Part shown: positions 37,312-46,107 of the stretch, piece after piece
Position numbering within the stretch: the first letter of the stretch is position 1
How the letters are laid out: each line of letters opens with the position of its first letter
From: Asticcacaulis sp. YBE204
GTDB lineage: Bacteria > Pseudomonadota > Alphaproteobacteria > Caulobacterales > Caulobacteraceae
Direction of reading: 5' to 3'
Assembly (NCBI RefSeq): GCF_000495855.1
Contig: NZ_AWGF01000022.1
Span: forward strand, 16,530-80,529
DNA length: 64,000 bases
Position numbers and translations under genes: made by a program
The notes under the pieces: generated by a model
The model's database searches: none
What the model saw: the letters and a program-made list of their open reading frames with translations, nothing else
What the model was told of the DNA's origin: nothing

Positions 37312-38439
37312 ATGAAAACGGCATCGACACTGGCGCTGATCGCCGCCGCCGTGCTGACGACCGCTGCCGCGCCCTTGCCCGCGCCGTCCATCGACGGCTT
37401 CGGCGATGCGATCCACCATTGGCAGAACCGCAACGGCAAGGCCTATGCGCGCTATGCCGAGAGCGATGTGGCGGCGATTGCCGATAATATCCTGCTGCTT
37501 CAGCACGATAATGGCGGCTGGATCGAAAACCGGGACCCGCTGCGCATACTGTCCGACGCCGAAAAAGCCGAGGCCCTGAAAGAGAAATCGTCGCCGAATT
37601 TCAGTTTCGACAATCGCAATATCTATACGCAGGTCGATTACCTGATGCGTGCTTATAGCCTGACGGGCAAGATGGCCTATCGCGACGCGGCGCTGAAAGG
37701 CCTCGACCTGATCCTGTCGCAACAGGTGTCGACGTGCGGCGGCTGGCCGCATTCGGTGCCGTCGAAGACGACCTATCACGACAAGATTACGATGGCCGAC
37801 GAGGTGACGTCGGGCAATCTGCGCCTGCTGCGCCACATCAGCATTGGCGACTATCCCTTTGATAAGCTTGCAACCTCGTGGCGCGATCGGACCAAAACAG
37901 CGCTTACCAAAGGCGATGCCTGCCTGCTGAAACTGCAAATCCGTCAGAACGGGCAACTGACCGGCTGGGCCGGGCAATACGATCCGGTGACGCTGGCGCC
38001 GGTCAAGGGCCGCAGTTTCGAACTGGTCTCCATCGTGTCGCAGGAAAGCGTCGAAAACGTCCGCTACCTGATGAGCATCCCCAACCCGTCGCCGGAGGTC
38101 ATCGCCTCGGTCGAGGGCGCGGTGGCGTGGTTCAAACGCTCGGCGATCACCGGCAAACGGCTGGAGACCTTCGCCCTGCCTGCCCCAGTCAAGTACGACT
38201 ATCACACGGCGACGACCGACAACCGGCTGGTCGACGATCCGAACGCGCCGCTGCTGTGGGCGCGGTTTTACGATATCAATGATAATTCGGTCATACTGGC
38301 CAATCGCGACGGCGTAAGAGTCAAGGATTACGCTGACATCCATCCCGAACGCCGCTCAGGCTATGGCTGGTACGGCGCATGGGGTCAACGCTTGCTCGAT
38401 GTCGATTATCCGGCGTGGAAGACGCGGATTGCTAAGTAA
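37312..38439 (+). CDS. Pectate lyase, polysaccharide lyase family 10
   Basis: A 375-residue exported protein with a signal peptide (about 1-21) and an alpha/alpha-toroid-like catalytic domain of the PelA/PL10 type. Signatures include NILLLQHDNGGWIENRDP, FDNRNIYTQVDYLMRAYSLTG, YRDAALKGLDLILSQQ and QNGQLTGWAGQYDP. The family cleaves polygalacturonate by beta-elimination. The ATG at 37312 has GGGAG at a good distance; another ATG two codons upstream is too close. The neighbouring exported esterase diverges from it, which supports a small pectin-use locus. Confidence 0.9.
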   Translation: MKTASTLALIAAAVLTTAAAPLPAPSIDGFGDAIHHWQNRNGKAYARYAESDVAAIADNILLLQHDNGGWIENRDPLRILSDAEKAEALKEKSSPNFSFDNRNIYTQVDYLMRAYSLTGKMAYRDAALKGLDLILSQQVSTCGGWPHSVPSKTTYHDKITMADEVTSGNLRLLRHISIGDYPFDKLATSWRDRTKTALTKGDACLLKLQIRQNGQLTGWAGQYDPVTLAPVKGRSFELVSIVSQESVENVRYLMSIPNPSPEVIASVEGAVAWFKRSAITGKRLETFALPAPVKYDYHTATTDNRLVDDPNAPLLWARFYDINDNSVILANRDGVRVKDYADIHPERRSGYGWYGAWGQRLLDVDYPAWKTRIAK

Positions 38440-38505
38440 ATCCTTCCCCGTAAACGGGGAAGGATGAAGGCTCCAACTAACGGGTCGTAGGGCCTGCGGC
38501 CCTAC
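38440..38505. terminator. Two GC-rich hairpins between converging genes
   Basis: A perfect 11-bp hairpin (ATCCTTCCCCG-TAAA-CGGGGAAGGAT, 38440-38465) starts right at the pectate lyase stop. A second (GTAGGGCC-TGC-GGCCCTAC, 38487-38505) overlaps the end of the M61 gene. Neither has a long T-tract, so termination is likely but not certain. Confidence 0.55.
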
Positions 38506-40445
38506 TTCTTCTCAGCTAGAATATCATCGAGATAGTAGGCCTTCTTGCCCTCGATCTTTTCCAGACGCGGATATTTCAGCCCGCCGGTATAGTCGATCTT
38601 CACCGTCGTATAGGTTTTCCCACGCTTGATCAGCAGCTCGACCGGCGCGCCATTCGGCTTGGCGGCCGCCGCGACCGCCGCTTTCAACCCATCGGCATCG
38701 AAGGCCACACCATTGACGGCGACGACGGTCATGCCCTGCCCAAGTCCGGCCTTGAAGGCGGGGCTGTCCCAGAAGACATTGCTGACCTCGCCCGTCGGCG
38801 TGGTGACGATCAGGCCCAGCGAATAGCTGAGATTAACGACCTTCTGCTTCTTTTCCAGCGCCCGAATCCACTCGGTCGGTTTGTCGGTATAGACGAGCTT
38901 GTAACCGCCGCGCTCAAGGCCATCGAGGAAGCTGCCTTCGGAGGTCTCGTAGATGCGCTTTTTCAGGAAACTGTCCCAATCGTAGGGATAGACGCTGTTC
39001 AGCGTCGCCACCACGTCCTTGAATTCGTAGGTTTCCGGTGTGAACGAACCGTCCTTGATGCCGAAAAACGCCCCGGCAAAATCGTCGAGCGATTTCTTGT
39101 TATTGGTCTTTTCGCGGATCAGGGTGTCGGCATCCAGCCATACCAGAAGCCCGACATTGTAATAGTCTTCGGAGCGTTGCTGACTGACCCAGTTCTTCGG
39201 CGCCCGAGCCGAAATGACCGGATCGTTGGTCGTGTCGATCACCGGGCGCCACTTCGAGCCCTCGTAATGGTCGAACAACGCAGCGATCTGGGCGATGGCT
39301 TGTTTGGCCTGTTCCTGAGAATACATCCCCGACCGCGCCGACAGCATATAGCCCCAGTATTGCGTCTGGCCTTCATAGACCCACAGAAGACTGCCACGCA
39401 TGGGTTCATGGAAGTCGTGGTTGTAGAGGTCCGCCCCACGACGGAACTTACCGTCCCAGGAGTGCGTATATTCGTGCGCCAGCAGATCGCGACCGACGAA
39501 TTCATTGTTCCAGTCGGTGAAATATTTGGGCTCGTGGCCGTTTTCCGACGAGCGATGGTGCTCAAGCCCGATATCGCCCATCTCTTCCGACAAGTGCAGC
39601 AGGAAGTCATAGTGGTCGTAGTGCTGCGATTTGAACACCTTGACGGCCTGCGCGACCATCTTTTTGTGCAGAGCGACCTGTTCGTCCGTGGCCGCCAGAT
39701 CGCCCGGCTTGTCGGCAAAAACATTCAGACGTACCGGGATCTTCGGATCGACCGACAAATCAATGGTCTTCTTGTACTTGCCGGCGAACATCGGCGAATC
39801 GATGAAATGCTCATACGGCAGCGGCTTGAAGGTCACCGTGCCATCGGCGGCTTTGGACGCCGTGTCGAGCGCCGCCGCATACTCCCAGCCTTCGGGCAGT
39901 TTCAGCGTTAGTTCGGTCGGGATATTTTTGGTGTAATAACCCGCCGGATACATCGACAGGTTTTCCCATTGCAGGTTCATCATCACGTCGGTAACGACAA
40001 CACGCCCCGCCGCCGTGGTCATCGGGCTGAGGAAATCGAACTCGGCCACCACTTCCTTGGCGCCTTCGGGCACGGTGATGTGGAACGCGGTATATTCGAC
40101 CGGATCGCGCAGCCAGGTCACCGACTGACCGCCCGCCAAAAAGCGGATATTGGCGATCTTGTCGGCCTGAGGCCGCGGAGCGTGCTTGCCCGGCAGCCAG
40201 CGCGGCATGATCAGGGTCAGCGGTCCGGCCTTGGTGACAGGGATGACCTGACGGACGCGGATAACGCGCTGTTGAAGGTCGGTGGCATCGACGAAGACCT
40301 TCAGCGTGCCGGGATAGGCGATGTCCTGCGACACCGGCAGCGGTGGCGTGGCCGGTGCGACGACCTGCGCCGTCACGGGCATCGTGGCCACTAAACCGGC
40401 CAGCACCAAATAGCTGACACCCCAGAACTTCATCGCTTTATGCAT
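38502..40445 (-). CDS. M61 family glycyl aminopeptidase-like protease with PDZ domain
   Basis: A 647-residue exported protease with a signal peptide (cleavage near VTAQV). The gluzincin motif H-E-Y-T-H-S-W-D-G lies around residue 320, with the third ligand Glu in WVYEGQTQYWG. The N-terminal domain (about 40-200) is beta-rich, as in M61 peptidases. A PDZ domain occurs near 510-600 (YSLGLIVTTPTGEVSNVFWDSPAFKAGLGQGM). It probably trims peptides in the periplasm. The ATG at 40445 has GAGG 6 nt upstream. No operon partner is certain; a small exported protein gene lies 80 nt upstream. Confidence 0.92.
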   Translation of the reverse strand: MHKAMKFWGVSYLVLAGLVATMPVTAQVVAPATPPLPVSQDIAYPGTLKVFVDATDLQQRVIRVRQVIPVTKAGPLTLIMPRWLPGKHAPRPQADKIANIRFLAGGQSVTWLRDPVEYTAFHITVPEGAKEVVAEFDFLSPMTTAAGRVVVTDVMMNLQWENLSMYPAGYYTKNIPTELTLKLPEGWEYAAALDTASKAADGTVTFKPLPYEHFIDSPMFAGKYKKTIDLSVDPKIPVRLNVFADKPGDLAATDEQVALHKKMVAQAVKVFKSQHYDHYDFLLHLSEEMGDIGLEHHRSSENGHEPKYFTDWNNEFVGRDLLAHEYTHSWDGKFRRGADLYNHDFHEPMRGSLLWVYEGQTQYWGYMLSARSGMYSQEQAKQAIAQIAALFDHYEGSKWRPVIDTTNDPVISARAPKNWVSQQRSEDYYNVGLLVWLDADTLIREKTNNKKSLDDFAGAFFGIKDGSFTPETYEFKDVVATLNSVYPYDWDSFLKKRIYETSEGSFLDGLERGGYKLVYTDKPTEWIRALEKKQKVVNLSYSLGLIVTTPTGEVSNVFWDSPAFKAGLGQGMTVVAVNGVAFDADGLKAAVAAAAKPNGAPVELLIKRGKTYTTVKIDYTGGLKYPRLEKIEGKKAYYLDDILAEKK

Positions 40446-40524
40446 CACGCGCCTCACTATTAATAATGGCGCCCAACCTAATGAACGCGCCCGAGGCTTG
40501 TAAAGTCACAAAAATTACAAAGAT

Positions 40525-41073
40525 CTAGTGCTTGAGGGTAACCTCCGCGCTGAGCGGTATGTGGTGATTGCCGATGGTGTCATGCACGACAACCTCGATC
40601 TTGTAGACACCCTCCGGGTCGGTGGCCTCGAAATCGAGCACCAGAGTCGCCGCGTTGTTGAAGATATTGGTCGCATTCATCGTCGCGCCCTTGAAGCCCA
40701 GCAGACCCTTATGGTCGGCCTTGCTTTTGGTGCCATAGACCTGTCCGTCGGGTCTCAGGACGCGGATATCGTAGGTCACATTGCCGAAGCCTTCGTCCAG
40801 CGCAAAGCCCATGAACAATACCTTGGCGGCGATCTTGTCCCCCGGACTGGCCGTTTTGATGAGGGTCAGTTGCAACCCCTGATCGGCGGGCTTCTTGAAT
40901 TCGGCCAGACTGGCTTCGCCGACCAACACCAGCGCGGCGCTGAACGGCCCGTCGGCATTGGGAAAGGCCTTGGTTTGATTGGCTGGCGGCGTAGCGGCCA
41001 GAATCGGCATAGCCAAACACGCCGTAAAAAGACCGGCACTCAGCAACGCAGCGACGAACAGAATGGGTTTCAT
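40525..41073 (-). CDS. Small exported protein with Ig-like beta-sandwich, function unknown
   Basis: A 182-residue protein with a signal peptide (about 1-26). The mature part has a beta-sandwich look: FMGFALDEGFGNVTYDIRVLRPDGQVYG and YKIEVVVHDTIGNHHIPLSAEVTLKH resemble Ig-like or macroglobulin-like strands. I do not recognise a family. It has a strong ribosome site (GAGGGAGG) and a clear promoter with a 17-bp operator-like palindrome just upstream (41098-41126), which implies regulated expression. It likely works in the periplasm. Confidence 0.75.
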   Translation of the reverse strand: MKPILFVAALLSAGLFTACLAMPILAATPPANQTKAFPNADGPFSAALVLVGEASLAEFKKPADQGLQLTLIKTASPGDKIAAKVLFMGFALDEGFGNVTYDIRVLRPDGQVYGTKSKADHKGLLGFKGATMNATNIFNNAATLVLDFEATDPEGVYKIEVVVHDTIGNHHIPLSAEVTLKH

Positions 41074-41097
41074 GCGTTCCTCCCTCGAAACTCAACA

Positions 41098-41126
41098 ATA
41101 TTGAACAATGTTCAATTTGAAGTCAA
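41098..41126 (-). promoter_or_regulatory. Sigma70-type promoter with a palindromic operator in its spacer
   Basis: Read on the minus strand, TTGACT (41121-41126) and CAATAT (41098-41103) are separated by exactly 17 nt. The palindrome ATTGAAC-ATT-GTTCAAT (plus-strand 41100-41116) fills the spacer and the edge of the -10. This is a typical repressor site of the TetR type. It drives the 182-residue exported protein gene. The -35 overlaps the stop codon of the osmC-like gene. Confidence 0.7.
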
Positions 41127-41545
41127 GGCGTATCGAACACGCTTTCGATGAACACACCGTTGGTCAGGGTCTTGTGTACCGGACACTTGGCAGCCACCTC
41201 GAACAGGCGTTGGCGCTGCTCATCCGTCAGATCCGGCCCGGTCAGGGACACCGTCTTGGAATAGATGTCCGCCTTGCCCGACGGATGATCCTTGACGCGG
41301 TCGTAGGTCAGACGCACCGCGACGTCGTCCAGCGGCCAGCCTTTTTGCTGCGCGTACCAGCGCACGGTGATCGCCGTACAGGTCCCCAGCGCCGTCAGCA
41401 GGTAATCATAAGGGGACGGCGCCAGATCGAGCCCCCCTTTCGCGACCGGCTCATCACCGGACAGGGCATGGCCACTGACCTCGACCGCCACGCTGAACGG
41501 GCTGAGGTGCGTTTCCTCGACATGGGCTTCGATATGGTCGGACAT
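41123..41545 (-). CDS. OsmC family protein
   Basis: A 140-residue OsmC/Ohr-superfamily protein, thiol-based peroxidases or related cytosolic proteins. The conserved D-Y-L-L-T-A-L-G-T-C-T-A-I-T segment contains the first redox Cys (about residue 56). The second appears in KCPVHKTL (about residue 121). The spacing fits the YhfA/OsmC-like group rather than classic Ohr. It starts 4 nt downstream of the pirin stop, so pirin and this gene are very probably co-transcribed and may share an oxidative-stress theme. Confidence 0.9.
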   Translation of the reverse strand: MSDHIEAHVEETHLSPFSVAVEVSGHALSGDEPVAKGGLDLAPSPYDYLLTALGTCTAITVRWYAQQKGWPLDDVAVRLTYDRVKDHPSGKADIYSKTVSLTGPDLTDEQRQRLFEVAAKCPVHKTLTNGVFIESVFDTP

Positions 41546-41549
41546 GCGG

Positions 41550-42419
41550 TTATTCCGGTAGCGGAATGAATTCGATTTCGTCGCCCGGCACCTTGGGGAA
41601 GCGGCCTTCGCGCCAGTCGGCCTTGGCCTGCTCGATGCGTTCCTTGCGTGACGAAACGAAGTTCCAGTAGATGTGCCGCTCGGTGAAGGGTTCACCGCCG
41701 ACGACCGCCAGCTGCGTCTCGGTCTCCGCCTTGATGGCCACCGCCGCACCGGTCTCCAGAATGACCATGTGGTGCTCATCCACCGGCGTACCGTTGACGC
41801 TGACCGCGCCGGTGACAACATAAAGCGCGCGTTCGGCCACGTGGGTCGGCAGATCAAGCACCTGCCCCGGCGTCAGACGCGCCTCAAGATACAGGGTTTC
41901 GGCAAAGGTCTTGACCGGAGACGTCACCCCATAGGCCGTCCCCATCATGACCCGCACCGGCACGTCTTCGACCGATACCGCCGGGATATCGGCGGAGTCG
42001 TAATGGTAGAACGCCGCGTCGGTTTCCTCATCGGCTTCCGGCAGGGCGTGCCACAGTTGCAGCCCGTGCAGGGACCGCGGCTGTTCGATCCCTTCGAGCG
42101 GTTCGCGCTCGGAATGGACGATGCCCTTCCCTGCCACCATCAGGTTGATATCGCCGGGCGAGATCACCTCGCTCGACCCCAGCGAATCGCGGTGGTGAAT
42201 ATGTCCTTCAAAAAGATAGGTTACGGTCGCCAGATTGATATGCGGGTGCGGACGGACATTGGTTCCGGTATTGGGCTGAAACACCGCCGGCCCCATATGG
42301 TCGAAGAAAATCCACGGCCCGACCATGCGGTGCTTCGCGAACGGCAGGATACGCTTGACCATGAAACCACCGAGGTCTTTCTCGCGCGGCGGAATGATGA
42401 GGGATATGGCGTCGGACAT
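41550..42419 (-). CDS. Pirin family protein
   Basis: A 289-residue bicupin pirin. The metal-binding N-terminal cupin shows R-P-H-P-H-I-N-L and the downstream H-S-E-R-E pattern that together give three His and one Glu. Bacterial pirins act as quercetin dioxygenases or as regulators of metabolism; which applies here is unknown. The ATG at 42419 has GGAG 7 nt upstream; an in-frame start 7 codons earlier lacks one. It is the last chromosomal gene before the tRNA-linked mobile element. Confidence 0.92.
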   Translation of the reverse strand: MSDAISLIIPPREKDLGGFMVKRILPFAKHRMVGPWIFFDHMGPAVFQPNTGTNVRPHPHINLATVTYLFEGHIHHRDSLGSSEVISPGDINLMVAGKGIVHSEREPLEGIEQPRSLHGLQLWHALPEADEETDAAFYHYDSADIPAVSVEDVPVRVMMGTAYGVTSPVKTFAETLYLEARLTPGQVLDLPTHVAERALYVVTGAVSVNGTPVDEHHMVILETGAAVAIKAETETQLAVVGGEPFTERHIYWNFVSSRKERIEQAKADWREGRFPKVPGDEIEFIPLPE

Positions 42420-42579
42420 GGGGAACTCCGGCTTAATCATGCAAACGACGGAACGGTAACACCGTATTTCAATCGCGCCTACGATGCTTTGAAACTCAAG
42501 AGAAACTATGCGGTTTCGGGGGCAAGGTCATGCGAAATTTTTACATACGCAAACCCGGTTAGGGTAAGCCCCAAACGCA

Positions 42580-42604
42580 GAAAAGCCCGCTTGTGCGGGC
42601 TTTC
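42580..42604 (-). terminator. Intrinsic terminator (original tRNA-fMet terminator)
   Basis: The stem AAAGCCCGC-TTGT-GCGGGCTTT gives a run of T after the stem when read on the minus strand. It lies 26 nt beyond the remnant tRNA 3' end, so before the island inserted it most likely ended the initiator tRNA transcript. Confidence 0.8.
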
Positions 42605-42626
42605 TAAGATGTTATTTTAGCTGAGA

Positions 42627-42679
42627 TAATGGGTGCGGGAGCCAGATTTGAACTGACGACCTTCAGGTTATGAGCCTGA
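42627..42679. repeat. attL: 53-bp direct repeat
   Basis: Identical over 53 nt to 63729-63781. It runs from TAATGGG (just beyond the CCA end of the tRNA) through the T-arm, variable loop and anticodon arm to GCCTGA. Divergence after 42679 marks where element DNA begins. Confidence 0.95.
42630..42679 (-). pseudogene. tRNA-fMet 3' remnant left by integration
   Basis: The 3' half of the initiator tRNA (CCA end to anticodon stem) is present, but the D-arm and 5' acceptor strand are replaced by AT-rich element DNA. It cannot form a tRNA. Together with the intact copy at 63732-63808 it marks the insertion site. Confidence 0.93.
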
Positions 42680-42898
42680 TTGAATAAGCGGGAAGCAGTT
42701 AAATTTATTGATTATTTTGATATCGAAAAAATTTGTGTGCTGAAATGTGTGTTAAATTTCCGGGCTAGTAGGCGGATAGCTCATTTTGATCTGTCTTATC
42801 GGGGATGCCGGGTGGGCGGGTTCGCAACCGGCGGGGCAGAGCCCCAAGAGGTGGCCAGTCAGAAAGTCAGCACATCGCTGGCTTTCCGGTCCCTCAAG
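42680..42898. other. AT-rich attL-proximal non-coding stretch
   Basis: No convincing gene is seen. The first 90 nt are much richer in A/T than the surroundings, which is common beside att sites that bind integrase and host factors. A GGGGC-AGA-GCCCC hairpin at about 42833-42845 follows the end of ardA and may stop its transcript, though no T-tract is present. Confidence 0.4.
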
Positions 42899-43405
42899 TC
42901 AGGCGCAACGGTAAATGTACGGAGTACCATCAACCGTAACCTGAGCGTAATCCATCGATAAGTCGCGGCCGATCGCTTCGTAATCGATATAATTGCGAAG
43001 GGTCTCAGGAATCACCCCGTAAAGTCCTTCTGCGACAAACTGCTCGGCAAGATCGCTCATGCGGACGCATTCATATAACTCGACGTCAAACCGATCCGGT
43101 GAATCCTTGCTAATGTTGAACCTGTAGCCCGCCTCACCTACCGCAATAATTACCTTGATTTTGTCTGTATCGTCCCATTCTTCAACGGCTTGGAAATAGC
43201 CCTCAATGTCTCCCTGATGAACATCAAGGGCTGCAAAGAGCGCGCAATCAAGGCTGTCTCCATCGATAAATTGCATTTCAAACTCTTCAACCGGCTGGCC
43301 GTAATCGTTCACTAGAGATTTGGACTTGAGCGAGTATTCCTCCTTGCTTTTGAAATAGAACCCGCCAGCGGAAATATCGTAGGGTTGAGCGTAAAGGGTG
43401 GTCAT
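42899..43405 (-). CDS. ardA: Antirestriction protein ArdA
   Basis: A 168-residue acidic protein of the ArdA family. ArdA mimics B-form DNA and inhibits type I restriction enzymes when a mobile element enters a new host. The C-terminal motif GVIPETLRNYIDYEAIGRDL matches the conserved ArdA IPENLRxYxDYEAxARDL region. Many Asp/Glu residues are spread along the chain, as expected for a DNA mimic. A GAGG site lies 8 nt before the ATG. Its place right inside attL, next to transfer genes further in, fits the role. Confidence 0.85.
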   Translation of the reverse strand: MTTLYAQPYDISAGGFYFKSKEEYSLKSKSLVNDYGQPVEEFEMQFIDGDSLDCALFAALDVHQGDIEGYFQAVEEWDDTDKIKVIIAVGEAGYRFNISKDSPDRFDVELYECVRMSDLAEQFVAEGLYGVIPETLRNYIDYEAIGRDLSMDYAQVTVDGTPYIYRCA

Positions 43406-43662
43406 TTGCTTGTCCTCTTTGGGTTAGGGGTTGCGTGATGCAACCCTTGGCTCCCGCCGAGGGTGGGGTTAGCAAACGTACAGGGTAGTCCGGACTGAGG
43501 GGGATCACCCGGTCTGCAAGGCAAGCATTGCCTGAAGACCGGGGATACAGCCCGGACCATTTATCGCAGACCCTTACGGGCGCGAGGGGCGACGCCCCTT
43601 AGCTCTGTTCTTCCTTTTTCGAATGAACTCGCGTTTGATCAAACAGCGACAAACAGTCGAAG
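43406..43662. other. Hairpin-rich spacer between ardA and the recombinase-like gene
   Basis: A strong two-part hairpin occurs at 43508-43543 (CCCGGTCT / AGACCGGG enclosing AGGCAA / TTGCCT). A second hairpin, AGGGGC-GAC-GCCCCT, is at 43585-43599 and is followed by a T-rich tract. On the minus strand both lie between the end of the 814-residue gene and ardA, so they may be a terminator or an ardA leader structure. No coding region is apparent. Confidence 0.5.
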
Positions 43663-46107
43663 TTATGCTGCCTCCCAGACACGGTTTAGTATTTGGGCTG
43701 CCAGTGCCGCCTTATCCTGCGGCAGGAACCGTCCGTAGTGCTGGGAGACCATTTCAGGGGTGTCCTGAATGGCGTAGCTTGCCTGTTCATACGAGCCGGT
43801 TTGCTTGAGAATATGGGTGGCGAGGACATCCCGGACATTGTGCGGGCCGTGAGGCAATAAGCCCTTGATCGCGCCGCGGCCGGTGTAGGGGTTGTATATG
43901 CCATACCGTTGGATCGTCAGCTTCCAAGCCTCGTAGAAGGTCGTCTGATTGTAGGCCGCGCTGGCGCTGGTTTGTTTGACCGACTTGACAAAGAACGTGC
44001 CAGGATCGTCTGCCGGGCCAATCAGCACCGCCCGGTGACGACTTATCCAGGCGTCGATCATATCGTAGAGTCCGCCGAGATCCGGCAGCACCAACCGAAA
44101 CGGCTTCGAGCCGAAAAAGGATGACGTGGCGTTCTTAAACGCGACGGCGGGGATGAGCACTTCCCAACCGTTATCGCGATGGCTCCACCGGAGTTCGCCA
44201 CGCTTCAAATTTTCAAGGTGCCGCTCTATGGTCGGCACGCGGTCTTTAGGGCAGATGAGAAGTTCACGGAGGTTCTTCTGCCGCAAACCCAAATGCAGGC
44301 CCAGACGCAGCAACAGGAACGATCTGACAGCCTCGGCTTTGGCCTTGGGGTAAAGCCGCTCATCAGGCATGAGACGCAGGATTTCCTCGGTGATCTTACG
44401 ATACTCACCTAACGGGCTGTCGGCCTCCAGCACCGCAAGGATCGGTTCAAACGGATCACGGTGAACCTTGGCGACGCGGCTGATCTCCTTTTCGCGGTGA
44501 CGCGCGTGGCGGAACAAATCATCACATGCCCCTGCCCAGTTCGCCTGCACCCGTGCGACGTCCTCCTCGCTGATAAGACCCGGCACAGGTCGGAGGCGCT
44601 CGGCCAGGTGCGGCATTTGACGTAACCAGCCCGTATCCTCACGCACCATCGACTGCCCTATGACGAGCATATCGCTTTCCCAAGCGGTGTAAAAACCCCG
44701 GCGCTGCTCCCGCCACTGAAGATACCAGTCCCAAACGGAGGGTATGACCAGCATGGCGAAGGTTAAAGCTTTTGGGCTCATTCCATATCCGCGAACCGGA
44801 CTATCCGGTTTCGCGATGAATGCACCGAATAACAGGCCAAGATGCTCCACCTTCTGATCAGAGGTTTCGTCGTTCCAGACACCATTGCGCTGAAAGCCAT
44901 AAGACGTCAGCGTCGCCGTCTTAAAACGAATGAGGTCCGACATTTCCTGCTCAAGATGGACGGGCGCGAGCGTCGAAACCGGCATAGCCGGATTATCGCT
45001 TTCCGCATCGCTGGCGTCGGTGTCTGCGGGATTGGTCAGCCCAACAATACGCCCATTACGTATGCTGCGAAACCTGATGCCGTATCTTTGCTTGCTGGCC
45101 GCTGCCTGATATTTTCTATAGTCGGTTGCCCCGGTAATGATCGTGTTTGTCACCCATTGAAGGATTTCATCCTGTTCGACCAAAGGGCGGTATCTGAAGT
45201 TATCCGGCAAATGCCAGGCCAGACGCCTTCGAACCGACGGCTCGATATCATCCAGCCTATTCCCCGTGACCGCTCTCGTCCGGTGCGGTAGCCGGGCGCT
45301 GAAATAATTCATCGGCAGTCGATACCGACGCTCGATGCGATTCAGGAGCGCGAAACTTTGAGATGTCTGCGGTGATCGCCTGCCCTTTATCCAATGCCCT
45401 AACAGGTGAGCATCAAGACTCATATCTTCGCCGGAAACGGCGCGGCTGAGGTGGTGTGCACTGTCGCCATGTCGGCGCATGTGGAGCGATAGCATCTGTG
45501 AGAATGAGGATGTTTCAATCCAATCGGTCCATTTGGCCTCAGGAAATTCGACAATCTCTCTGGGCTTCGGCCCGCGCTTTCTTTCACCGCCGCCTGGCTT
45601 CGCCACAATAGGCCTGATCTCGCCTTTCCGAGGGCGGCCCCGTTTTCGTTTCGGTGCCTCCGTCGGACCGTCTATCGAAATTTGAACGGCAGGCGGTATT
45701 ACAGGTGGGCTGGAAGGCGGCAGGTATCTGGCCTCACGCGGGACTATTCCAGGGACAAATTGTGGCTCCCCCGCATCTGCCAGGGCGCGACACATGGCGT
45801 CGAACACAGGACGAATGTGCGAGCGCACATCAAACAGACGCTGCTCATCAATGCCGGTCACCTGCCCGACCGCTGCGCAATCGATGTGGTTCTTGCAATA
45901 CGGCGGGAAGATGCGGCGTTCGAGAAGGTCGTTCAGATAATGTCTCAGTCGATCAGTTTCATGCGGTGATAACACCGACGACAGGCGAACCTTGCAAAAG
46001 TTGGAAATCATTCGAGGGGTGAGTTTGGAAACAGGTCTCATTGCGCTTTCTGACATTGAAAAAAGAAAGCGCCGCTCATGCCGCAATCCATAACGTGCGG
46101 CTACCAC
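43663..46107 (-). CDS. Large tyrosine-recombinase-like protein with AT-hook and HTH
   Basis: An 814-residue protein, far longer than common integrases. The C-terminus carries a divergent tyrosine-recombinase core: R609 in LGLHLGLRQKNL, H756 and R759 in H-N-V-R-D, and a candidate nucleophile Y791 in SQHYGRF. The usual second His/Trp is not clear. Residues about 153-162 form an AT-hook (K-R-G-R-P-R-K), followed by another basic KRGPKPR patch. About 195-280 looks like an Xre-type helix-turn-helix region (SGEDMSLDAHLLGHWIKGRRSPQ). The GTG at 46107 is used; ATGs at 46056 and 46041 are alternatives. It may be a second recombinase or a DNA-binding regulator of the element; function is unknown. Confidence 0.65.
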   Translation of the reverse strand: MVAARYGLRHERRFLFSMSESAMRPVSKLTPRMISNFCKVRLSSVLSPHETDRLRHYLNDLLERRIFPPYCKNHIDCAAVGQVTGIDEQRLFDVRSHIRPVFDAMCRALADAGEPQFVPGIVPREARYLPPSSPPVIPPAVQISIDGPTEAPKRKRGRPRKGEIRPIVAKPGGGERKRGPKPREIVEFPEAKWTDWIETSSFSQMLSLHMRRHGDSAHHLSRAVSGEDMSLDAHLLGHWIKGRRSPQTSQSFALLNRIERRYRLPMNYFSARLPHRTRAVTGNRLDDIEPSVRRRLAWHLPDNFRYRPLVEQDEILQWVTNTIITGATDYRKYQAAASKQRYGIRFRSIRNGRIVGLTNPADTDASDAESDNPAMPVSTLAPVHLEQEMSDLIRFKTATLTSYGFQRNGVWNDETSDQKVEHLGLLFGAFIAKPDSPVRGYGMSPKALTFAMLVIPSVWDWYLQWREQRRGFYTAWESDMLVIGQSMVREDTGWLRQMPHLAERLRPVPGLISEEDVARVQANWAGACDDLFRHARHREKEISRVAKVHRDPFEPILAVLEADSPLGEYRKITEEILRLMPDERLYPKAKAEAVRSFLLLRLGLHLGLRQKNLRELLICPKDRVPTIERHLENLKRGELRWSHRDNGWEVLIPAVAFKNATSSFFGSKPFRLVLPDLGGLYDMIDAWISRHRAVLIGPADDPGTFFVKSVKQTSASAAYNQTTFYEAWKLTIQRYGIYNPYTGRGAIKGLLPHGPHNVRDVLATHILKQTGSYEQASYAIQDTPEMVSQHYGRFLPQDKAALAAQILNRVWEAA

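Noticed and set aside
42680..42961. A 93-codon plus-strand frame running from attL into ardA
   Set aside because: It starts inside AT-rich att DNA, overlaps ardA antisense and lacks a ribosome site.
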